DNA of 64,000 bases, taken from positions 3,620,001 to 3,684,000 of the forward strand of contig NZ_CAJRAF010000002.1 of the NCBI RefSeq assembly GCF_907164905.1, in the 5' to 3' direction. Source of the stretch: Dyadobacter sp. CECT 9275. Lineage in GTDB: Bacteria > Bacteroidota > Bacteroidia > Cytophagales > Spirosomataceae. Below are positions 45,273 to 53,776 of this stretch, piece after piece. The notes below the pieces were generated by a model that was given only the letters and a program-made list of their open reading frames with translations, made no database searches and was not told the DNA's origin. A program made the translations under genes and the position numbers. Positions within the stretch are counted from its first letter, which is position 1; each line of letters opens with the position of its first letter.

Positions 45273-46565
45273 CTATTCGATGGTATCAAAACCACAGTAA
45301 GGTACCAGAGCCTCCGGAATTTTTATCGTACCGTCCGCCTGTTGGTTATTTTCGAGCAAGGCAGCTACTATTCTGGGTAAAGCAAGAGCAGAGCCATTCA
45401 GGGTGTGCAGCAGCTGTGTTTTTTTATCAGCCGTTTTGTAACGCAGTTTAAGACGGTTAGCCTGGTATGTCTCAAAATTGGATACGGAGCTGCATTCCAG
45501 CCAGCGCTCCTGCCCGGCAGACCATACTTCGAAATCATAGGTAAGTGCGGAAGTGAAACCCATATCTCCCCCGCAAAGCCGCAGGATGCGGTAAGGTAAT
45601 TCCAGTTTTTCAAGCAATCCTTTCACATGCTCCACCATCTGATCCAGCGCTTTGTAAGAGTCCTCCGGCCGGTTGATCTGCACAATTTCTACCTTGTCGA
45701 ATTGATGCAACCGGTTCAGGCCGCGGACATGCGCACCCCAACTGCCCGCCTCCCGACGGAAACAGGGTGTATAAGCTACATTTTTTACAGGCAAACTGGC
45801 CTCGGGCACAATCACATCCCGATACAGGTTCGTCACCGGTACCTCCGCCGTTGGGATCAGGTAAAGATCATCCTGAGCGTCATGATACATCTGCCCTTCT
45901 TTATCAGGTAACTGCCCGGTTCCAAATCCGGAATCTGCATTGACGACAATCGGAGGCTGTATTTCAGTATACCCTGCCTTGCCTGCTTCATCCAGGAAAA
46001 AGGCGATCATGGCCCGCTGCAGACGCGCCGCCTTTCCTTTATAAACAGGAAAACCAGCAGCGGCAATTTTGTTGCCCAGCTCAAAGTCAATGATCGGAGC
46101 CTGGCCCTGGCCAAGTTTTTTGATGAGTTCCCAATGTGGCAGAGAGCCTGCGGGTAAGCTGGGCTTGCTGCCACTCTCTAGAACGGTGACATTGTCCTCG
46201 GCAGACCGGCCTTCGGGCACACTTTCGTGAGGCAGATTGGGTAATTTTACGAGTTCGCTAAAAAGGGCCTCTTCTGCTTCTTTGTGTTGTTCCTCTAACG
46301 CTTTTGATTTTTCCTTCAGATCTGCCGTTTCGGCTTTTGCAGCCTCAGCTTCGGTTTTTTGCCCGGCTTTCATCAAAGCTCCTATTTCCTTTGCTTTGGT
46401 ATTGGATGCCGCCAGCACCTCGTCCAGTTCCTGCTGTATCTCCCTGCGTTTTTTGTCGAGCGAAATAACAAGATCAACAGCCTCGGCGGCGTCCTTAAAA
46501 TATCTCTTTTCCAGTCCCGCAATAGTGTAGTCTCTATTTTCGCGGATGAATGCTGTTTGTAACAT
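45273..46565 (-). CDS. serS: Seryl-tRNA synthetase
   Basis: 430 residues from the ATG at 46563-46565 (MLQTAFIRENRDY, the normal family N-terminus); a start 36 bases upstream is possible. It has an N-terminal coiled-coil tRNA-binding arm (about 30-105), then class II motifs: FRREAGSWGAHVRGLNRLHQ (motif 2) and ALALPRIVAALLE (motif 3). It charges tRNA-Ser. It lies about 80 bases downstream of lysC in the same direction. Confidence 0.97.
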   Translation of the reverse strand: MLQTAFIRENRDYTIAGLEKRYFKDAAEAVDLVISLDKKRREIQQELDEVLAASNTKAKEIGALMKAGQKTEAEAAKAETADLKEKSKALEEQHKEAEEALFSELVKLPNLPHESVPEGRSAEDNVTVLESGSKPSLPAGSLPHWELIKKLGQGQAPIIDFELGNKIAAAGFPVYKGKAARLQRAMIAFFLDEAGKAGYTEIQPPIVVNADSGFGTGQLPDKEGQMYHDAQDDLYLIPTAEVPVTNLYRDVIVPEASLPVKNVAYTPCFRREAGSWGAHVRGLNRLHQFDKVEIVQINRPEDSYKALDQMVEHVKGLLEKLELPYRILRLCGGDMGFTSALTYDFEVWSAGQERWLECSSVSNFETYQANRLKLRYKTADKKTQLLHTLNGSALALPRIVAALLENNQQADGTIKIPEALVPYCGFDTIE

Positions 46566-46644
46566 TGGGTGGGTATCTTCGGCATTGGAGCCGGAGGACA
46601 ATTATATTTTTGGATACTTTATTAAGACCAACTGATAAATCTGC

Positions 46645-48003
46645 TTACGGAGCCGTGAAAATATCCTTCATTGCGTCTTCGTAGAAGAACAACCGCTCAT
46701 TTAACACATTCAGGGCCTCGGCCTTATATTTTGAATGGATGAGCAGCGAAAGGTTATGTTCTGATGCACCGTAGGAAATCATTCTTATAGGGATATGCTT
46801 CAGCGCATCCAGCACTTTAAGGGCAATTCCCTCTTTGTCTGCGCTGAAATTTCCCACAATGCAGATAATATTCTGGTCGCGGTCATGCTCTTCCAGGTCT
46901 GCAAATTCTCTTAAATCCGCACTGATAGCCTGGAGGTTCTCATCATTATCAATGGTTACAGATACCGATACCTCAGAAGTGGTGATCATATCCACCGGTG
47001 TCTTGTACTTTTCGAAAATCTCGAATACCCGGCGCAGAAAGCCGTAAGCATTCAGCATACGGGTTGAATGGATATAAATGGCCGTAATATTATCCTTGGC
47101 GGCTATGGCTTTTATTTCCCTTTCCGACGTCTGATTGGCGATCAGCGTGCCCGGGGCTTCGGGTTGCATGGTGTTTTTGAGCCTAACTGGAACACCTCGT
47201 AGCTTTGCTGGCGTGATGGTGCTCGGATGTAATATTTTAGCACCGAAATAGGCCAGTTCTGCCGCCTCCTCAAAAGTCAGCTCGCGGATCGGGAAAGTGC
47301 GTTTTACAATCCGGGGATCATTATTATGCATGCCGTCTATGTCCGTCCAGATCTGAATCTCCTCGGCACGTATGGCCCCTCCGATCAGCGATGCCGTATA
47401 GTCCGACCCTCCTCTTTTCAGGTTATCCACTTCCTCACGTGGGTTGCGGCAGATAAAGCCTTGTGTAATGATGGTCTGCTTATCCGGATGCTGGCTTAAC
47501 ATTGCTGACAGCTTTTCTTCAATAGCGGCCAGCTCAGGTTCTCCGTCGGCATCGATGCGCATGAACTCCAGTGCCGGAAACAATACTGAATTCTCACCCT
47601 GCTCTTCCAGGTATGCCTGAAACATCTTGGTGCTAAGTAATTCTCCCTCGGCTACAATCTCTTTTTCCTGTTTCGGAGCAAATGGTTTTATCCCAACCAG
47701 CGAACGAATATACCCAAACTCGGCATCCACAATTTCCTTCCCTTTTGCAAGTCCGGTTTCGGTAGCGTAAAGTGCTTTGATAAAGGACTCGTAGTGTGCT
47801 TTCAGGTCGTCTATCTTGCCTGCTGCTGCTACATCTTCATTTGCCTTTGCCGACTCTCCGATTGAGATCAGCGCATTGGTGGTACCCGATAGGGCGGACA
47901 ATACCACAATCTTACGACTAGGATCATTGTTCAGAAGTTCGCGGATCGAATGCATACGTTCAGGCTTTCCTACCGAAGTGCCGCCAAATTTCCAGACTTG
48001 CAT
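46645..48003 (-). CDS. lysC: Aspartate kinase
   Basis: 452 residues, monofunctional. N-terminal WKFGGTSVG, then the catalytic GGSDYTASLIGGAI region, and two ACT domains at the C-terminus (around 305-450) for feedback inhibition by lysine or threonine. It makes aspartyl phosphate for lysine, methionine, threonine and diaminopimelate synthesis. ribH lies upstream in the same direction with an 80-base gap. Confidence 0.95.
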   Translation of the reverse strand: MQVWKFGGTSVGKPERMHSIRELLNNDPSRKIVVLSALSGTTNALISIGESAKANEDVAAAGKIDDLKAHYESFIKALYATETGLAKGKEIVDAEFGYIRSLVGIKPFAPKQEKEIVAEGELLSTKMFQAYLEEQGENSVLFPALEFMRIDADGEPELAAIEEKLSAMLSQHPDKQTIITQGFICRNPREEVDNLKRGGSDYTASLIGGAIRAEEIQIWTDIDGMHNNDPRIVKRTFPIRELTFEEAAELAYFGAKILHPSTITPAKLRGVPVRLKNTMQPEAPGTLIANQTSEREIKAIAAKDNITAIYIHSTRMLNAYGFLRRVFEIFEKYKTPVDMITTSEVSVSVTIDNDENLQAISADLREFADLEEHDRDQNIICIVGNFSADKEGIALKVLDALKHIPIRMISYGASEHNLSLLIHSKYKAEALNVLNERLFFYEDAMKDIFTAP

Positions 48004-48086
48004 AATAATGAATGTTATTGAATTTTTGAATGAATGAATTTTGTTTCACGGACGGGCGTATTCGGGCTATTATCAGCCCTTCCTGG

Positions 48087-48590
48087 CTATCCTCGCCTGT
48101 TTGTTATTTTCTCCTGAAGACCAAGCATTTTGATGGCCGTTATCGCTGCTTCATCACCTTTGTTGCCATGAACGCCGCCAGATCTTTCCAGGGCCTGTTC
48201 CATATTATTAGGCGTAAGTACTCCGAAAATCACAGGCTTGTTTGTTTTAATGCTCACATTGGTAATACCCTGTGCAACGGCGTGGTTGATATAATCGTTA
48301 TGTTTTGTTTCTCCCTGGATAACCACCCCCAGCGCAACAACTGCGTCTATATCTTCCCTTTGCGCATACCAGTGAGCCCCGAGCGTTAATTCAAAACTGC
48401 CGGGAACATTACCTCTTTCAATATTTTTGGCAAGCGCTCCGTAGCGGATCAGCGTTGCGTATGCACCTTCAAAAAGCTTTTCTGTGACTTCACTATTCCA
48501 TTCTGCAACAACGATGGCAAATTTCCTCTGGCTGATATCCGGAAGGCCTTCTGTCGAGAATACACTCAAATTTTTATCCGCACTTGACAT
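48087..48590 (-). CDS. ribH: 6,7-dimethyl-8-ribityllumazine synthase
   Basis: 167 residues from the ATG at 48588-48590 (MSSADKNLSVF); a longer frame exists but would overlap most of the spacer to the next gene. Family motifs are FAIVVAEWNSEVTEKLFEGA, VPGSFELTLGAHW and VVALGVVIQGETKHNDYINH. It joins a butanone phosphate and a pyrimidine to form the riboflavin precursor, in an icosahedral or pentameric shell. Confidence 0.95.
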   Translation of the reverse strand: MSSADKNLSVFSTEGLPDISQRKFAIVVAEWNSEVTEKLFEGAYATLIRYGALAKNIERGNVPGSFELTLGAHWYAQREDIDAVVALGVVIQGETKHNDYINHAVAQGITNVSIKTNKPVIFGVLTPNNMEQALERSGGVHGNKGDEAAITAIKMLGLQEKITNRRG

Positions 48591-48689
48591 GACTACTTGA
48601 ATATGGATTAAACATGCATTTTTAACAAACAAAAAAAGGATAAAACCGGTGTCGGCTTTATCCTTTTCGGGAACAGCAATGATCACTCA

Positions 48690-49391
48690 TTATTTGCCGA
48701 CCTGTCCCTCTAATAATCCCATGTATTTCTTCGCGTTAACCACTTCCGACGACAGAGGAAACTCATCAATAACACGTTTATATGTTGACAAAGCATCCTT
48801 TGCCTGATTTGCCTTTTCCTGAGCCAGGGCAAGTTTCATCAGATACACCGGAGTGAAGTACTCGTTTTTGTCGTAATCTGCCGCTTTCTGATAAAAAGAT
48901 ATCGCTTCTGCAGGTTGATTTTTTTCAAGATAGGCGTCACCGATCAGCGATTTGGCGCGTGCCGCAACCAGCAGATCAGAAGAGCTGAAAGATTCCAGAT
49001 GGTTGATTGCATCGTCAAACTTAGCTTGTTTGAGTAAAGCCACGCCTGCATAAAAATGGGCCAGATTGCTTGCATCAGTTCCTTTGTAACCATCGGCAAT
49101 CGAAAGCAGTCCCTCGTTTCCGCCGCTTCCGTTCAGTGCTTTCTGCAGAGAATCGGCTTCAAAGTCATAAACCACGCCCGAAAGAGCTATTTGGGCGGCA
49201 TCTTCCTGGCTATCAATATAAAGACGGTATCCTCCAAAAGCCGCAACGGCTAATAAAATAGCTCCACCAATACCTAATACTACTTTTCGGTTGTTAAGAA
49301 AAAAGACTTCTGCCTTGTTGATCTGCCCCGCCAGTGCTTCCGGAGTTTCAATAATTTCAAGCCCGGATGCATCCGTATTTTTCTTGCTCAT
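48690..49391 (-). CDS. Membrane-anchored TPR protein (YfgM-like)
   Basis: 233 residues from the ATG at 49389-49391 (MSKKNTDASG). The longer start is excluded by the -7 element TAACTTTG at 49416-49423 that overlaps it. A single transmembrane segment (about 33-53, VVLGIGGAILLAVAAFGGY) is followed by a periplasmic TPR-like helical array (LAHFYAGVALLKQAKFDDAI, SFYQKAADYDKN). This layout is YfgM/DUF2133-like, a chaperone-associated periplasmic protein; the assignment is tentative. Confidence 0.85.
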   Translation of the reverse strand: MSKKNTDASGLEIIETPEALAGQINKAEVFFLNNRKVVLGIGGAILLAVAAFGGYRLYIDSQEDAAQIALSGVVYDFEADSLQKALNGSGGNEGLLSIADGYKGTDASNLAHFYAGVALLKQAKFDDAINHLESFSSSDLLVAARAKSLIGDAYLEKNQPAEAISFYQKAADYDKNEYFTPVYLMKLALAQEKANQAKDALSTYKRVIDEFPLSSEVVNAKKYMGLLEGQVGK

Positions 49392-49415
49392 ATCAATTAA
49401 TTCGATTTTGGAGTG

Positions 49416-49444
49416 CAAAGTTATGAAAACTTTATTAAGTCAAA
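49416..49444 (-). promoter_or_regulatory. Promoter of the TPR protein gene
   Basis: Minus strand TTTG (49441-49444), 17 bases, TAACTTTG (49416-49423). It leaves a leader of about 20 bases before the start at 49391. Confidence 0.6.
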
Positions 49445-49621
49445 ACATGTTAGCGCACAATTCTTTACGTTCATCAGGATGCTTCCTGGAATAATAGGTT
49501 TGCCAACACCCTGGCGTACGCTGTTTTTAGCTCCTGACGGATGGCCACGCGGGTATCCTATAAACAAAAACTGCACAAGCTCCGGAGAAATTGTGCAGTT
49601 GGATAGGCTTCAAGAATAACT

Positions 49622-50926
49622 TTAAACGTACAATGGATACTGCTTCATCCAGGTATTCACCTCTTCTTTCACACCGGCAATTTTTGAATCGTTGTCGTGG
49701 TTCATCAGTACGGTATCCAGCAGGTCGACGATACGTTCCATATCTGTTTCCAGTAAGCCACGGGTAGTCATGGCAGCTGTTCCCACACGGATACCTGACG
49801 TTACCATCGGAGATTTGTCATCAAAAGGTACCATATTCTTATTAATGGTGATATCCGCCTTGATCAGGGTATTCTCTGCCAGTTTTCCCGTCAGTCCCGA
49901 CTCGATACCGTTTTTGGTACGAAGGTCTATCAGCATCAGGTGATTGTCTGTGCCGCCTGAAATAATTCTGTATCCTTTGTCGGTAAATGCTTTGGCCATG
50001 GCCTGGGCATTTTTGGCAACCTGTGTGGCGTAGTTATAGTAGCCATCGCTCAATGCTTCCCCGAAAGCAATTGCTTTTGCAGCAATGATGTGCTCAAGAG
50101 GCCCGCCTTGTGTGCCGGGAAATACACCTGAATCCAACAGCGACGACATGGTACGTAGCTGCCCTTTCGGTGTTTTGATCCCAAACGGGTTTTCGAAATC
50201 ATTACGCATCATGATCACACCGCCACGAGGGCCGCGTAATGTTTTGTGTGTGGTGGTGGTAACGATATGGCAATAGTCAAAAGGATCTTTCAGTAAACCT
50301 TTGGCAATAAGTCCTGCCGGGTGAGATATGTCGGCCATTAAAAGAGCTCCAACTTTATCCGCTATATCACGCAGGCGTTCGTAATCCCAGTCGCGGCTGT
50401 AGGCAGAGGCACCACAGATAAGAAGTTTTGGCTGTTCTCTCAAAGCCGTTTCTTCCACCTTATCCCAGTCGATCAGCCCGGTTTCGGCTTCAACTCCGTA
50501 AAAAACAGGGTGGAAATATTTACCCGAGATATTGACGGGTGACCCGTGCGTCAGGTGCCCACCATGCGCCAGGTTAAAGCCCATGATTTTGTCGCCGGGA
50601 TTCAGGCAAGCCAAAAACACGGCGGTATTGGCCTGTGCGCCGGAGTGAGGCTGAACGTTTGCCCAGGTAGCTCCGAAAAGTTCCTTTAGCCTGTCGATCG
50701 CAATTTGTTCAATTTCATCCACAATCTCGCATCCGCCATAATAGCGTTTCCCAGGAAGTCCTTCTGCATATTTATTGGTAAGCACACTTCCGGCCGCTTC
50801 CATTACCTGTGGAGAAGTAAAGTTTTCTGAAGCAATCAGTTCTATACCAGACTCCTGGCGATATTTTTCTCTGGTAATCAGATCAAATATGGTTGTGTCA
50901 CGTTCAACGCTTGTGAGTGTAGACAT
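49622..50926 (-). CDS. glyA: Serine hydroxymethyltransferase
   Basis: 434 residues from the ATG at 50924-50926 ([10 protein letters not shown]). The longer frame start is unlikely because a TATTTTTG -7 element (50970-50977) lies within it. The PLP lysine is in [15 protein letters not shown], and the substrate region has [12 protein letters not shown] and HSGAQAN. It interconverts serine and glycine with tetrahydrofolate. Confidence 0.97.
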   Translation of the reverse strand: MSTLTSVERDTTIFDLITREKYRQESGIELIASENFTSPQVMEAAGSVLTNKYAEGLPGKRYYGGCEIVDEIEQIAIDRLKELFGATWANVQPHSGAQANTAVFLACLNPGDKIMGFNLAHGGHLTHGSPVNISGKYFHPVFYGVEAETGLIDWDKVEETALREQPKLLICGASAYSRDWDYERLRDIADKVGALLMADISHPAGLIAKGLLKDPFDYCHIVTTTTHKTLRGPRGGVIMMRNDFENPFGIKTPKGQLRTMSSLLDSGVFPGTQGGPLEHIIAAKAIAFGEALSDGYYNYATQVAKNAQAMAKAFTDKGYRIISGGTDNHLMLIDLRTKNGIESGLTGKLAENTLIKADITINKNMVPFDDKSPMVTSGIRVGTAAMTTRGLLETDMERIVDLLDTVLMNHDNDSKIAGVKEEVNTWMKQYPLYV

Positions 50927-51302
50927 TGGATTAACGGGAATGTTTGAAAGATGTTTCTGAAACAAAGCGCAAAAATACAAGCATTTATCGGGGAATGAAA
51001 ATGAACGTTCAGATTAAATTGACAGGGGGAATTGAAAGATTAAATTTATATTCGGGTAAAGCTTACCTTAAAGTAAAAGTTAGGCTTAAATTGGACACAG
51101 TTATTTTTAAATTATTTTAATAATATTCAGTTTCCATCGTACTTTTGTGGCGGAATAATTACAAGGACCACAATGGCCCGAAAGTTGTATCCGTACCTAT
51201 TTATGCAGGAGGAGATCGAATCTTCTGATGAAATAATCGTATAATTTCTACCGGATAGTATCACTATTCTTAAAAACTCTGGACAACATACATCTTAAAC
51301 AC
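50927..51302. other. Intergenic region between divergent glyA and nagB
   Basis: It contains the glyA -7 element (50970-50977, minus strand), a TACTTTTG -7 candidate on the plus strand (51140-51147) for the nagB fusion gene, AT-rich sequence between them, and a possible 23-codon ORF at 51173-51244. No other gene was recognised. Confidence 0.5.
51173..51244 (+). CDS. Possible 23-residue upstream ORF of the nagB fusion gene
   Basis: ATG to TAA, encoding MARKLYPYLFMQEEIESSDE and three further residues. It begins 25 bases after the TACTTTTG -7 candidate and ends 58 bases before the nagB start, so it would be inside the 5' leader. It has no recognised family. It may be a regulatory upstream ORF or chance. 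Confidence 0.25.
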   Translation: MARKLYPYLFMQEEIESSDEIIV

Positions 51303-53282
51303 ATGGACCAACAAGCGCTCAATACGCAAACCATTCTGATGCAAACCGCCGATCACGCAACCAATCCTACCAGTGGGACGATTGGCCAACCCATTACCTA
51401 CGAGAAAATCCCAACTCAGATCTTCGCAAACTCTAAGGAAGCCTCCGGAGCCGTAGCCAGAGAAATTGCGGATCTGATACGCCAGACGCAAAAGGAAGGA
51501 AGATCCTGTGTACTGGGGCTTGCGACAGGTTCTTCTCCTAAAACGGTATATGCTCAGCTCGTTCGTATGCATAGGGAGGAGGGACTCAGCTTCAGAAACG
51601 TCATCTCGTTTAACCTGGATGAGTACTATCAGATGGAGCCTGATTCCATTCATAGCTATCACAGGTTCATGAAAGAACAATTGTTTGATCTTGTTGATAT
51701 ACCCAAAGAAAATTATTTCATTCCGGATGGTACCGTTCCTTCCAAATTACTGAGAGAGTACTGTGCGTCTTATGAAAATAAGATCAATGCGGTTGGCGGG
51801 CTTGATTTTCAACTGCTGGGTATCGGTGGAAACGGGCATATCGGCTTTAATGAGCCGGGCTCTCTCATCAATGCAAGAACGAGGCTTATTACACTTGACC
51901 ACTCCACACGTGCAGCCGCATCTATGGAATTCGGCGGGCTTCATAAAGTTCCCCGTAAGGCGATTACCCTGGGTGTGGCGCCCATTTTAAATGCGCGCAG
52001 AATTGTTCTGCTTGCCTGGGGTGAGCGTAAGGCTTCTGTGATCCGCGCGGCTGTGGAGGGCCATGTTACAGAGCTGAACCCGGCATCCTATCTTCAGGCA
52101 CATCCGGATGTATCATTTGTACTGGACGAAAGCGCTGCCTCTGAACTGACGCGTGTAAAAACTCCGTGGGCGGTTGACACTGTGGTATGGGATAATAAAA
52201 TGGTGAAAAAGGCAATCACCCATTTGTCCAAAACACTGCGGAAACCGATATTAAAACTTACAGATAAAGATTACAATGACAATGGTATGAGCGACCTGCT
52301 GGCGCAATACGGCTCCTGTTACGAAATCAATATCAATGTTTTCAACCAGCTGCAGCATACGATTACGGGATGGCCGGGTGGCAAGCCCAACGCAGATGAT
52401 ACCCACAGACCTGAGCGGGCGCAGCCGGCCAAAAAACGGGTACTTATTTTCAGTCCGCATCCCGACGACGATATTATTTCGATGGGGGGGACTTTCCAAA
52501 GGCTGGTGGACCAGGGGCATGAGGTACATGTTGCCTACCAGACTTCGGGTAACATTGCTGTGGCTGATGATGAAGCACTCCGATTTATCGACTTCGTGGT
52601 TGATTTTGATAATGGTTTTGGTATTGAAAGTCCTGAAACCAGCAAGTTGTTCCAGGACGCTAAAAACTTCCTGCGCCACACCAAAGACAGTGAAATAGAT
52701 ACACCGGAAATCAGAAAAGTAAAGGGGCTGATCAGAAGAGGTGAGGCGAAGGCTACCTGCCGGTTTGTTGGAATACCCACCAGCCAGGCGCACTTCCTGG
52801 ATATGCCCTTTTATGAAACCGGTACTGTTCAGAAAAAACCGATAGGAGAAGAAGATATCCAGATCGTTGAAAAGCTGATTGAAGAGATTAAACCTCATCA
52901 GATATATGCTGCCGGTGATTTTGCGGACCCGCACGGAACACACAAGGTATGCTGGGATGCGATTGAAGCTGCATTGGAAAGATCCAAGCACAAGAACTTC
53001 ATGAAGGACTGCTGGGTGTGGCTGTACCGCGGAGCGTGGGCGGAGTGGGATATCTATGAAATTGAAATGGCCGTGCCTATGAGTCCCGATCAGGTACTTA
53101 AAAAGCGCCAGGGAATTTTCAAACACCAGTCTCAGAAAGATGGCGTGGTGTTCCAGGGAGAGGATTCCCGGGAGTTCTGGCAGCGTGCGGAGGAGCGTAA
53201 CAGTGCAACGGCTCAGCTGTATGATAATCTGGGACTGGCCGAATACGAGGCGATGGAAGCTTTCGTAAGGTGGAAATTCTGA
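51303..53282 (+). CDS. nagB: Glucosamine-6-phosphate deaminase fused to a PIG-L/LmbE deacetylase domain
   Basis: 659 residues. The N-terminal NagB domain (about 35-290) shows the catalytic loop SFNLDEYYQ (D106, E107) and GIGGNGHIGFNEPG. The C-terminal LmbE/PIG-L domain (about 378-650) has the zinc motif SPHPDDDIISMGG (383-395). NagB converts glucosamine-6-phosphate to fructose-6-phosphate and ammonia; PIG-L domains deacetylate N-acetyl sugars. The fusion is known in Bacteroidota; the substrate of the second domain is not settled. A strong terminator follows. Confidence 0.94.
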   Translation: MDQQALNTQTILMQTADHATNPTSGTIGQPITYEKIPTQIFANSKEASGAVAREIADLIRQTQKEGRSCVLGLATGSSPKTVYAQLVRMHREEGLSFRNVISFNLDEYYQMEPDSIHSYHRFMKEQLFDLVDIPKENYFIPDGTVPSKLLREYCASYENKINAVGGLDFQLLGIGGNGHIGFNEPGSLINARTRLITLDHSTRAAASMEFGGLHKVPRKAITLGVAPILNARRIVLLAWGERKASVIRAAVEGHVTELNPASYLQAHPDVSFVLDESAASELTRVKTPWAVDTVVWDNKMVKKAITHLSKTLRKPILKLTDKDYNDNGMSDLLAQYGSCYEININVFNQLQHTITGWPGGKPNADDTHRPERAQPAKKRVLIFSPHPDDDIISMGGTFQRLVDQGHEVHVAYQTSGNIAVADDEALRFIDFVVDFDNGFGIESPETSKLFQDAKNFLRHTKDSEIDTPEIRKVKGLIRRGEAKATCRFVGIPTSQAHFLDMPFYETGTVQKKPIGEEDIQIVEKLIEEIKPHQIYAAGDFADPHGTHKVCWDAIEAALERSKHKNFMKDCWVWLYRGAWAEWDIYEIEMAVPMSPDQVLKKRQGIFKHQSQKDGVVFQGEDSREFWQRAEERNSATAQLYDNLGLAEYEAMEAFVRWKF

Positions 53283-53291
53283 TTTGTTCTT

Positions 53292-53329
53292 AAACGCAAG
53301 AGGGCCGGATTTCCGGCCCTCTTGCGTTT
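53292..53329 (+). terminator. Strong terminator after the nagB fusion gene
   Basis: AAACGCAAGAGGGCCGGA (53292-53309) pairs perfectly with TCCGGCCCTCTTGCGTTT (53312-53329), about 17 bp with a very short loop. Confidence 0.92.
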
Positions 53330-53374
53330 GTCAATATATTAATGGTTATTCCTTCAATAGATTCCGGCTGGCGC

Positions 53375-53539
53375 TCACAGCTCAATATCCATCCACATCC
53401 GCTGAGCCATTTTTTCAATCATGTTCAAAATACCTTGAACCGCTCCGAAAATGATACACAGGGGTAATATTACTGGCAAGAAAATCAGCCACTGCAGGGC
53501 CATCGTGTAATTGAATCGTTTCATAATCGGAGATTTCAT
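53375..53539 (-). CDS. 54-residue single-pass membrane protein
   Basis: It reads MKSPIMKRFNYTMALQWLIF, then a hydrophobic stretch (about residues 13-38) and an amphipathic tail with MIEKMAQRMWMDIEL. Start at 53537-53539, stop at 53375-53377. It is on the minus strand between the nagB terminator and mutL. No family was recognised. The hydrophobic core, sensible start and position in an otherwise empty gap support a real gene, but there is no clear promoter. Confidence 0.5.
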   Translation of the reverse strand: MKSPIMKRFNYTMALQWLIFLPVILPLCIIFGAVQGILNMIEKMAQRMWMDIEL

Positions 53540-53776
53540 AAGGGTTATCAGATCACAAATAGAGGAATTTTTAACTTCGCCTTGGGTATTTTGGTTTTAG
53601 ACTTCAAGTTTAACGAAAATCAATGAGATTTAATATATAATTTCAATATTTAATGTGATTTTTTATCTAAATCTGTTTCAAATGCGTAAGGCGTTAGGTT
53701 GCTCTTTATTTAAAGTCCCATCGCTCTTAAAAAAATTTTGTTTATTTGTTAGAGTATAGTAACCTGTTATTTTATC

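Noticed and set aside
51061..51120. AT-rich stretch with TTACCTTAAAGTAA before nagB considered as an operator
   Set aside because: The palindrome is short and imperfect, and the AT content makes chance likely.
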